NCBI GenBank assembly: GCA_900088475.1 | Contig: FLMG01000144.1 | Coordinates: 1-30,921, forward strand | Reading direction: 5' to 3' | Length of the DNA stretch: 30,921 bases | Source of the DNA: Hyphochytrium catenoides | Taxonomy: Eukaryota; Sar; Hyphochytriomycetes; Hyphochytriales; Hyphochytriaceae | Shown here: in pieces, positions 9,061-18,065 of the stretch | How positions within the stretch are numbered: the first letter of the stretch is position 1 | Layout of the letters: each line of letters opens with the position of its first letter | Made by a program: the position numbers and the translations under genes | Notes under the pieces: model-generated | Told to the model about the DNA's origin: nothing | Databases searched by the model: none | The model's input: the letters and a program-made list of their open reading frames with translations, nothing else

Positions 9061-9985
9061 ATGAAGTTCTTAGAAGAGCCGAAGCTTTCTTGGTTGACCT
9101 CATTTTTGGGAGATTGCTCAGTTGGAGATAGAGTCCTACACGCAAGATTGGAGGCGTTCTCATGTGAGTGACCAGCTGATAAGTTTCTCAAGCCTTCTAT
9201 TGACGTTTCTGGACTAGGCAAAAAGTCCACCGATGATAAAAAGCTGGCAAAGGAGCTGGTAAAATCCTTTCCTGATGGGTCAACTTTTAGTGCTGGGAGC
9301 CCGCAGGTTCTTGGCACCTCTCCTTTTGGAGAATACAACGATGCGGCAACTAGGAAGATACTGCTCAACCTCATCTCGACGATGAATGCATCTTTTCCAG
9401 ACTATGATTTTAGGTATGTCTTTAGGACTGCAAATGTCCGACCCACAAGTCCAGAAGCTCTGTGGCCCCTAAAGTGAACGATTTTGCAGTCATCTTCGAC
9501 CAGACCACTTCCAAAGCGAGAAGAATTTAAGTTTGGTGATGAACTCGGTCAACACAAACCTCGCAGAGTTTGTGGAAGACAATCATAATACCAACAATGG
9601 CTTCTTAACGGAGCTGTGGAACTCTATTGACAACGTCGTGAATCTGAAGGAGTGCGAAGTGTATAGCTACGTGCCGGAGATGGAAGCAGACCCCTTTACA
9701 GATGACGGCTCGTTGTGGTCATTTAATTACTTTTTCTACAATAGACGTGAGAAAAAGCTGGTTTACTTCACATGTATAGCAAAAAGGTAAAAGGCTTTGG
9801 AGCTTGGCGGCTAACATCCTTATATCTAGAGCTGCGGCTAACGTGATGATGTCTGCAGCAAACTTGCAGAAATGGATGAAGAAGATGCCGAGGAACTCGA
9901 TGATGATGAATACGACGCGGGACAAAGCGTCTATGACAATGATGATGTGGACATGGAGGCAGATTCGATTGAATGGTATGGTTAG
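9061..9985 (+). CDS. MAF1: MAF1, negative regulator of RNA polymerase III (240 aa, 4 exons)
   Basis: Exons 9061-9163, 9218-9413, 9490-9786 and 9859-9985 join in phase (723 nt, TAG stop). MAF1 binds RNA polymerase III and blocks its recruitment by TFIIIB, cutting tRNA and 5S synthesis under stress or poor nutrition. The protein starts MKFLEEPKLSWLTSFL and has the family's EAFSCK...DDK segment, then LLNLISTMNASFPDYDFR, then LWNSIDNVVNLKECEVYSY, the hallmark DGSLWSFNYFFYNRR and an acidic C-terminal tail. The length is close to animal MAF1, about 256 residues. The first intron (54 nt) must be removed: read straight through, an in-frame TGA occurs at 9169-9171. After splicing the junction gives Ser-Cys-Lys, as expected for the family. 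Confidence 0.93.
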
Positions 9986-10691
9986 AGATCCTACTACCAC
10001 ACTTATAGCTGGTACCCGGCTAACCTGCCTTTCTTGTGCTTGCTCCTGCCGCTCTCACAGGGATGAAGACTAATATGTCTTTTAAGTTGCATGTAATATG
10101 CGCTGTGATTTAGCGTAAGCTTCCTCTGTCACTTCTGCGGCAAAGGATCGTAATTTATTATCTATTGGCACACCGCGCCTATCTGTTGTAAGCTGCTAAT
10201 GCCAGGTACTGAACCAGAGAGATTGTCTACTGCATAAGAGGTTACAATGTCAAGCGACTAGTGTTATCGGTACTCTCTGATCTTTTCATCGGGCTTGACT
10301 TGCGCTCCTCCTCACTCTTCTTATAACATTACGACCGTGTGGCACATTGATATGAAAAAACATTAGGTGAAGGTTCTCTTACATCTAGCCGCGCAACCTC
10401 TTAGCACCAGCCAATCTCCAGCCTACTATTGGCCGCTGTTTGATACTTCCAACTGTTCCTTGCACCTACCCAGACTAGAGTTTGGCTAGAGATTTCTGTC
10501 TGGAGCTGCGATGCCTTTAGCTCTTCATTCCCCCATAACCAGTGTTCAGAATGCGACCTTTATCGCTGAGAGTCGCTTGGTGTTAGTGATTAGTATGGAA
10601 GGGATTTCTCTGCCCTGCCGAAGATCTTTCCCTACCTCGCGGTACCCAGCAATACAGAGATTTAACATATCTGACCTTTTCCAAGGTTAAC
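9986..10691. other. Intergenic region, nothing recognised
   Basis: About 700 nt with frequent stops in all frames. It should contain the 3' end of MAF1 and any promoter for the uncertain gene downstream. I see no structural RNA or repeat. Confidence 0.35.
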
Positions 10692-11203
10692 ATGGCTCAT
10701 TTGCCGATGAGGGTGTGCTTGTTATGTGGCAGAGCGCTTCATCTTCCCTCTAACTTTTCTCCGGCAGTACATAATCAGTCATCCGTAGTCAGTCTCCATG
10801 GCCAGAAACTCAAGTGTTCCTACTTGTTCCATCGAGTATGCATCACTATAGATATTATGAGCGGCGATCTCCAAAAGCTGAAAAATAGCTAAAAACCAAT
10901 GCGGATACGTCGTAACCAATAATGTAGGTTGCGAGAGAAAGGAGCGCCCTCTGCAGGGACAACTCAAGGACTCTATTCCTATCAGGCTCCGCCAACTGAG
11001 AACTTGGTAGAGGATGTCAAGAAGGGGACAATTGTTCTGATGCACCAGCAGAAGAAAGCGGGGACTACTTCGACAGCACCGCCGCCCTCATCTTGCGGTA
11101 CGAGGATGAGGAAGAGAAGGATGTTTCCTCACAAGGAGTAGAGGTTCCTATCCAACCATTAGATGGAGAGTTCAAGGACTATCCTGATCGCGCGACACGA
11201 TAA
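10692..11203 (+). CDS. Unresolved protein-coding locus, possibly frameshifted
   Basis: Three protein-like pieces lie on the plus strand. From ATG 10692 there is a cysteine/histidine-containing stretch (MRVCLLCGRALHLP ... KCSYLFH). A normal intron (GTATGC at 10836 to TAG at 10927) could follow. Next is a frame ending near 11050 that contains ENLVEDVKKGTIVLMHQQ. An overlapping frame begins about there with SGDYFDSTAALILRYEDEEE and runs to a TAA at 11201-11203. The last two together resemble the start of DUF179/AlgH-like (UPF0301) proteins, but they are in different frames and no intron of normal size connects them. Either the sequence has a one-base error, the gene is broken, or the resemblance is accidental. 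The N-terminal piece could be a targeting peptide or an incomplete RING-like motif. Confidence 0.35.
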
Positions 11204-12013
11204 TAGCTGGGTCATACCAACAGCCTGGGCGTGTTTCCGAACCTCTGCCACATAATAGTTTGTTACCCTTTGTCCTCGTCTGCGCGGTCTGCTGCAATCA
11301 TAGCACGATCTCTATCTTCTTGTCTTCCCTATCGCATTACAATCATCCCAGCTCTTCATCCATGTTACATTGGATCTGTTGCGAGCTGCAGAAAGATGAG
11401 ATTATGGTCCTTTCGCGTAGAAGCCCAAGCAGTAAAGTGCAAGGTCAATAATGATGGCATCTCCTTGTTCACCTGTACAGTAGGTTCCAGTACGACAGGA
11501 CTGTAGGAACTACCAGTTCTTGGGTTCTCGATCATCCCGGTCGAAAGGGCGTTAGCGGACACTTAGGATTGTGTTTGCTAGGAGAGAGATGTTTGACAAG
11601 CTATTCTCCATTCTTTGCTTGAGAATTGTGTTGTGTCTACATCAAGGTCTACATCTAGATGCTGATCAGGCTCTTTGAAGATTGACTTCTTGGCTTTACT
11701 CCGTCGTCGGTTCTTGTCATGATGAGACAGAGCGCTTGACAGCCTCGATTGAGCCCGTGGTCACCTTCCACCGTCGACGGCGCGGAAGTACTGTCAAGAA
11801 CCACAAGAAACTCCTGCTCCTCTGACTGTTTCCTTTGCTAGTTATAAGAGGTGACAGGCTCGAGGAGTGACGGTCAATATATACTGGGGGGAAGGCTATC
11901 GAAGCAGCCCAAGAAGTAACCCTTTGGCTGCGTCTCCCGAGAGCTGTAGGTCCAAACAGACCCTCCATCCTGATAGAATAAGGAGGACCTAGGACCCCGT
12001 CTAGCAGGAGAAG
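11204..12013. other. Stretch without a gene I can support
   Basis: Several frames of 60-110 codons occur on both strands. None carries a recognised motif, and one minus-strand frame merely overlaps the SDE2 first exon. Further exons of the uncertain upstream gene could lie here. SDE2's promoter should be within the last few hundred bases. Confidence 0.3.
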
Positions 12014-15000
12014 ATGCAGGTCTTGGTACAGTTTCGGCGGACGCATTGCTTAGATTTTGATGGCGATAGGGTCGATGTGGGCGATGTCCTTAGCCGCCTA
12101 CAGGTATGCGCGAGATTGTTATTCTATTGTACGGCTTACTTTAACAGGGTTGTCTAGGATCTCGAGGGTATTCCAGCAGATCAATGCCTTCTCTACGCCA
12201 ATGGACAGCGACTGCTACCAGGTGTACCCGTTCCCACTGCTCCGTCAATTGTCAGAGCCTCTCTTCGAGGTCTGCTTGGAGGGAAAGGAGGGTAGGGCTA
12301 GAAAAGCGTCAAGAAAGATGAACGAAGTCTGTTCTGATACATTCTTTTTAGCTTTGGTGCCATGCTGAGGAGCATGGGAAAGGCAGCAGGCAAGAAGACG
12401 ACGAACTTTGGTGCTTGCCGAGACCTCAATGGCAGAAGGTGGGTGAGGGAGCATTTTCCCCTCAGGCCAAGCAGCCTACTGATCCTCAATATGGGCCCGA
12501 TTGTAGGCTGCGGCATGTGAACGATGAGATTCGACTGCAGAAGTGGCTGGAGCAGAAGGAGGAGCGCGAACGGGCAAAGCGCGATGGACTTGACCTAGCA
12601 GATCTGTAGGTTCCCCTTGTGTCTGGATGCAATCTTAGTCTTGGCCTGAACCTTTGCCATTATGTAGCGCGGAAGAGCCAACTCCAAGTGGCATCGAGGG
12701 CTGGTATTTGAGCTTACCCTCCTGGTAATATAGCCGCTCGTAGTGAACGGAGAAGCCCACGGTACTAATAGGACAAATATTTAGGGCTGAGGGATTCAAA
12801 GGTGGACAGAAGAAGAGTTATATGAAGTCGAGAAAGAAGACCTCACTGTGCAAGAACTGGGTGGAGGCGCGGGCTCACCGACAGCGTAAGTGAACCGAGG
12901 GCTTGCTTTGCAATACTGCAGTAAGTTCTACATAAGAAAGTCTGATCCCCTTACACAGCTCCCCCAAAGGCTCCCAAGTGGTGGGGTTGTCCGCGTGGTC
13001 GAGACTGTGACTTCGCACATGGCGAAGACGAGTTAAGGGGTAAGGGATTGATGGAGCTTAAGGCCAAACGAAAGGACGAACAGGCAGCGAAGAGAGAGAA
13101 AAGGTAAAGAAACTTCTACGTATCCCTCTTCCTGCCACGTTCTTATTATTAGTCGCCGCACCGCCTGTGATTCTTGTCTCCCTTCTCTCTCTTGCTGATC
13201 ATCAGCCTAAGCCCCATCTTTTGCCCTCTGCAGCCTCAATGAATACACTGATTATCAGTCGTCCATCTCCAACAGCTTAGATGACGCTATAGCGGAAGGC
13301 CTAAAGTAGGTATTGTAAATTGGTGGAGAGCAGCCAAGTAGCGCGGAGGTCGTTGAACAGAAAACGAGGAGAGTGGAGGAGGTGTGGACCAGTGCTAGAA
13401 AGTTGATGCAACAAAGGCCTATAGGGCTAAATATGAGAGCATAAGTTGCGCGGTTGACAGCAAGATTGACAGTAGCAAACGTGGAGACGTAGGGGCAGGG
13501 GTCATTGATCATGGTCAATAAGACTAAAATATTCCAACAGGAGAGAGCGTGAGCGTAAGCGTCGGCGATTGGAAGATAAAGAGCTGGAACAGGTAAAACG
13601 ACTGTGTGCTCCATCTTTCTCCTTTACCCATTATCATCATTGCGTAGCTGGTTCAAGGACGGGTCTTCCTCACTGTCGACAATTCTCCCTACGCTTTCTC
13701 ATGTTTATCATTGATGAACCACGGTCTCTTTCACGATCATGAACTTTATTGATTTACAGATGACTTGTTTGGAAGTGTATTAAGCNNNNNNNNNNNNNNN
13801 NNNNNNNNNNNNNNNNNNNNNNNNNNNNNNNTCTCTCCTACCTGCTTTGTTCTCAATGTGGTTTGCAGTCGTCAGTCCTTCCTGTCGACATCACTCTTAA
13901 ATCTAAGGGAATCAGGCGGACCACCCCATACCTTCGACCGGTGGTTGGAGACCTAATGATAGCAGAGGCAGGTGAAGTGGAGGGCGGTACTGACTTTGGG
14001 ACTGTCGTCGTTCGGTCTTGCCGCTTGGTAAGCGGAAAGTGGTACTATGAGGTAGAGCTGCTGACGGCTGGTGTTATGCAAATCGGCTGGGCGAACACAC
14101 AGTTCCAGGTACCGTCCATTCCTTCTAAGCAAGCTCTTGATATATGTTCCTTGTGGAACTAACGACTCCCAAAATGTCATAACGCTCTCCGTCCAGGGAG
14201 ATGAGGACTCAGGCGACGGTGTCGGAGACGACTTGAATTCTTGGGCCTTCGACGGCGTCCGCCAACAAAAGTGGAACGGAGAGTCTTCTGACTACGGTGA
14301 GACTTGGCGGGCGGGAGACATTGTGGGCTGTTTATTAGACTTGGACGCAGGATCTATGCGCTTCTCCCTCAACGGCAAGGACTTAGGAGTGGCGTTTGAT
14401 AATATTCAGTTTTCCCTTCCTCCATCTTCGCCTTCAACGAGGCAAGCTTCTGGGAGCGTCATGCCCTCTTCGGTCGGAGGAGCTGGGGAAGACCTGGGTA
14501 TGTTTCCAGCTGTTAGTCTAGAGGAAGGCGAAGCAGTCAGAGTGAATCTAGGGGAAAGACCCTTTATGTATGGCCCTCCAGCGGGCGAGAGAGCATTTGG
14601 TCAAGTGCGAGGAGTTTGGGATGCTCTTCCGCAACACCTTCGGGCCATTTCTGCCACTGGCACTGCGACAGTCGACGTCGACTACGAACAAGAAGAGGGT
14701 GGCATGGCGCTGAGCACAGTAGAGACAGATATGAAAAAGAAGAAGACACCAGGAGCAGATGGAGAACAACAGGACGGAACGCCAGTGTCAAAGGAGATAA
14801 AGGGTAAAAGTGAGAAAGAGATAACCAAGCAGGATGCAGCAAAACATGCGCCTAAACCTGCAAAAAGTGAGACGAACGAGGAACATGCCCGGTCAAAACC
14901 TTCAATAGATCTAGAATCGGCAACACAATCGACTCTAGAGGCCCTCGGCTTGGAGCTTCTAAAAGAGGAACTCATGGCTCGGGGCCTGAAGTGCGGGTGA

Positions 15001-15171
15001 GGATATTATGGCTTATGTAGTAGAGACAAGACAAACAGAGCGACAAATGGGTATCTAACATTGCTCTTCACCAGGGGTACGCTACAAGAGCGGGCACAGA
15101 GACTCCTGGCTGTCAAAGGGAAGAAGCCCGAACAAATTGATCCCAAACTGCGCGCCAAAGGCAGTAAATAG
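12014..15171 (+). CDS. SDE2: SDE2-like protein with zinc-finger-like, SPRY and SAP segments (interrupted by a sequence gap)
   Basis: Firm exons are 12014-12103, 12158-12291, 12352-12438, 12507-12605, 12785-12885, 12959-13103, 13234-13305 and 13541-13592. Exon 13648-13702 and one from 13760 into the gap are tentative; 13869-14108, 14197-14996 and 15075-15171 follow. The start MQVLVQFRR and the segment ending GGKGG are the SDE2 ubiquitin-like domain with its processing site. FGAMLRSMGK ... ACRDLNGRRLRHVN is the SDE2 core. SDE2 acts in pre-mRNA splicing of selected introns and in genome stability. Next come a C-x5-C-x3-H motif (CPRGRDCDFAH) and an arginine-rich helix (KRRRLEDKELE). After the gap there is a SPRY domain (WYYEVELL, IGWA, RFSLNGKDLGVAF). 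A C-terminal SAP motif (LGLELLKEELMARGLKCG, then GTLQERAQRLLAVKG) is of the SDE2/SF3A3 type. A TACTAAT branch point precedes exon 5. Confidence 0.82.
13786..13831. other. Run of 46 N (sequence gap) inside the SDE2-like gene
   Basis: The gap falls between the helical SDE2 part and the SPRY domain, after an exon reading DLFGSVLS. The exon and intron structure across it cannot be read. The downstream exon begins after a clear TTTGCAG acceptor at 13868. Confidence 0.98.
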
Positions 15172-15194
15172 CATGCATGTGGGAATCTTCTACA

Positions 15195-17231
15195 TTAGTA
15201 CCTTCCTTCAATTAAGGCATCTGCCACTTGCTCTACGTTGTGTGGAAAGAGAATCGCGTTTAGAAGTCTATCCGTTGTCAGCGGTTCTGCCTTTCTCCTC
15301 TTTCTAGGCTTTGTCTTGCTATCTGTTGTTTCTTCTCCTTCGTCTGCCCTTTGCATTGCTCTCGCTTGACTGACTGCCCTTCGCAAGCAGCTTAGATTCT
15401 CCTTGTGAGGGTAGACTTCCTCTCCTGGGTTAATCCAATCATCGAGCTCCTCTTCATCACCCGTACACTCCACTTCGTAGCCCTTGAGGGCCGTGACAAT
15501 GGTCCTTACAATCGCTTCTTTAACTCTCTCTCTGTCATCACTCTTTGCCTCCCACCAACAATTGACAGAGAGAGATGCTGCCCTGCACTGAGCCAAATGC
15601 CACCAATGCCGAGGCAAGAACAACACATCACCTTCTTTCAAGTCAATGACGGTGGGAGGGTGGGCTTGACAGAACAGAGGGAAGAGTGATGAATCAATAG
15701 GAAATCTTGGGTCTAACTGGCTGTAGACACTACTCTCCTCATAAGGTACCCGGGTTGGATAGAGAAAGGGTGTGTCTTCGGGAGCAAAGAGAAGCCATCG
15801 CTTCGTTCCTTTCACCTGGAGGATCAGGTTGGAGCCGTAAGTATCGTAGTGCAGAGGAGTGAAGGCGCCTGCAGAGCCCAGCCACAGAGTCGCGTCGAGG
15901 AGAGTTCTGTCTCCTGGAACTCCAAGCTCTCTCCACGGCGTATAAATCTTGAGCTCTTCTTTAAGACCTTCAGACGAATCCGAGAGAAGCTCCTTGATAG
16001 CAAGCAGAGTTCGCATGAGTGACAATGTCCCCATATCGCCCCCTTAACATCTATAAAGTATGCGCACTCCTTATTCTAGGTGGATGAGCCCTAGTCTTCC
16101 TATCTCTAGGGCTTCCTCAGTCTATGGAGCTTACCGCAAAGTGCTTGTAGCTGCAATAGCCCCAATGTCGAGGACGTTTCCTCTTCTTCCCTGCCGCAAG
16201 TGTTCCGAGTGCCTGGTCTCTGTCAGCCCCCTCAGGTAGGGCAACCCCGTTCGGACCTATAGCACAAAGCAGTTCAGTGAGGATTCACTCTTCTTCGTCA
16301 CCAATCGAGAGCAGGAGGCCCAAGGGGAAGAGGAAACCAAGAGCCACAGCGGGCTGAAACGAGAGCCCAGTTTTGCCCAGCAACCGCAATCTGTTGCTTC
16401 TGGCTAGCATCACCCCTTCCCTATTCTGAACCTTGCATCCTGCTCTGTTAAATTCCTTGATTCCGCTACCAGGACAGGTCCCTCTCTCCTACAAGGCTAG
16501 CTCTGGACCGGCAGCGTCCTTATCCGCACACGTGCACCTATTTCTGCGAACCGTCATCCCCTAACCTCTTTGTTCCTTAAGTCTTTGGTGGTCGCACCTA
16601 TATGGGGCTGCTGCTCGCTCAGTTGTGTTGTCACTCCTGCGTTATCGCTTGAGGACAGAACTGGGCTTGCTTTCCCTTCCCCTTTGTCTTTTGCTTGCGC
16701 CTTCTTGTAGCGTTCTCCATCTGCCTCCTCCGCTGTCAATGCTTCAACATGCTGGATCCAAGCTGCAAACTCTCCGAGACTCACCTCGCGCCAGTAGCAC
16801 TCATGCTCCCATCCATGACACTCTTTTGCTTTATGTTCCTTCCTCATCCTCTCATTTTCCCGCCCGATTCCCAAGCCCAAGGCCGCCTGCCCACCTTCCT
16901 CATGATCTCCTCCTGGTTTGCTCTCTGTCTGAAGAAAGCGCGCAGAGGTGCGAAGGTGCCCTAGCTGCTCTTGAAACAGCACCAGGTCCTTCCATTTCAA
17001 GACTGGCCAATGCCCAACGCCGCCGGAAAGCATCACAGGTTGAGTGCCATCAGCTAGAGCTGCCAGCCAGTCAGAGCGCCACGTCTCGCAGGAGGAAGCA
17101 TCAATTTGGATCACCGATGGCGACAGGCGAGCGCTATCCCCTCTGGATAAGTCCTTCTCCATCACCAGCCACCCTTTGTTGGTCCTGCGTACGAGCTCTC
17201 CGTTTCTAACTAAGGCTGCTCTCCTTTCCAT
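15195..17231 (-). CDS. HSPBAP1: JmjC-domain protein of the HSPBAP1 type (517 aa, 3 exons)
   Basis: Exons 16598-17231, 16135-16256 and 15195-15992 join in phase (1554 nt, TAA stop). The JmjC fold carries an iron-binding HYD motif (TPLHYDTYGSNL), a 2-oxoglutarate lysine candidate in KGTKRWLLFAPEDTPFLYPT, and the distal histidine in FLPRHWWHL. The order GSAGAFTPLHYDTYG, then EDTPFLYPTRVPYEESSV, is characteristic of HSPBAP1 rather than of histone demethylases. N-terminal WPVLKWKDL and the junction HFA|ELLSDS also fit the family. Such proteins are Fe(II)/2-oxoglutarate oxygenases; their substrate is uncertain. A long charged insert of about 90 residues (rich in E, K and A) splits the N-terminal half and looks disordered. 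Tail-to-tail with the SDE2-like gene, stops 23 nt apart. The ATG at 17231 is assumed. Confidence 0.85.
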
Positions 17232-18065
17232 GAAAGCACCACACACTACCAGGAAGATCGCCCTGGATCGCAGACAGCCGTTGTATCGATGACGAAGCGC
17301 ATTGAGTTATTGCCAAACTTGATCTCCAGATTACGGCACCTGAATTCTGAAGCTTGTGGCCGTAGAGACTAGGAGATTTCGCATTATGGCCCCATGGGGC
17401 TTCATGCCTGTATTCTTTATTCACCTCTGTGCTACCTCCAAACAATAACGGTACAGATCCTTGCATTTTATCCCATTATTGTCGCATATCCTTGGTCAAA
17501 GAAATGAAGACCTCCCTCTTTATTTTTAACTTCACGCTAGGAAAGATCCCCTTAAGTGGCTGATTGATTATGGGTTTTATGCTTATCAGAAGTTCTTTTT
17601 ATAATATACCTAGGAAAGGGCTTGAGAGTAGAAGTCCTTCACTCTCTTTGACCCGACCCTATCTACGTCCCAGTGCCTCTCTCAACCCTAGCGGTTCCTT
17701 AGCTTCCAGGACGGGACTCCAGCTCACTTGACTCGCCTAATCCTTCTTCTCATCATGGGCACAGTTCCTCGACCATCGATGATGGCTGGAGGAGACTAAA
17801 GGAAAGGGAAAGAGTGTTTAAATGATCACCATAGCAGTGGTAGCCCTAGCCTCTTTCCAAATCGACCATAGCGGCACCCTCACCACGGTCTACACTCGGA
17901 AAGGCCATGGTTGTACCACATCCTCTTCAGTGGCTCCATGACTGATGCTCTCATACAGGAAGGGAGCATGCAGGGGCTTGTCGGTGAAAGACTCGGAAGA
18001 GCCACCCCAAGCGATGAACAGGAGCCAAAAGAAAGAGCTAGAGAGGCAAAGTATGGAGCACGGGC
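17232..18065. other. Intergenic region between two minus-strand genes
   Basis: This stretch holds the promoter of the JmjC gene and the 3' end of the helical-repeat gene. Frequent stops occur in all frames and I see no domain or structural RNA. Confidence 0.4.

Noticed and set aside
9169-9171. TGA as a sense codon or selenocysteine codon in MAF1
   Set aside because: A 54-nt GT-AG intron removes it and restores a better match to the family. TGA also serves as the natural end of EDRF1 and of the fusion gene.
10692-10892. RING finger
   Set aside because: C-x2-C and K-C-x4-H elements are present, but the expected H at the fourth ligand position and the final C-P-x-C pair are missing in any frame I can join.
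14548-14975. Long minus-strand open frames opposite the SPRY/SAP exon
   Set aside because: They are low-complexity shadows of the plus-strand coding sequence, with no domain of their own.
15993-16034. Start of the JmjC exon at an upstream ATG (MGTLSLMRT...)
   Set aside because: The exon start at 15992 joins the preceding exon in phase and gives the expected family sequence. The upstream reading is out of phase with exon 2 at any good acceptor.
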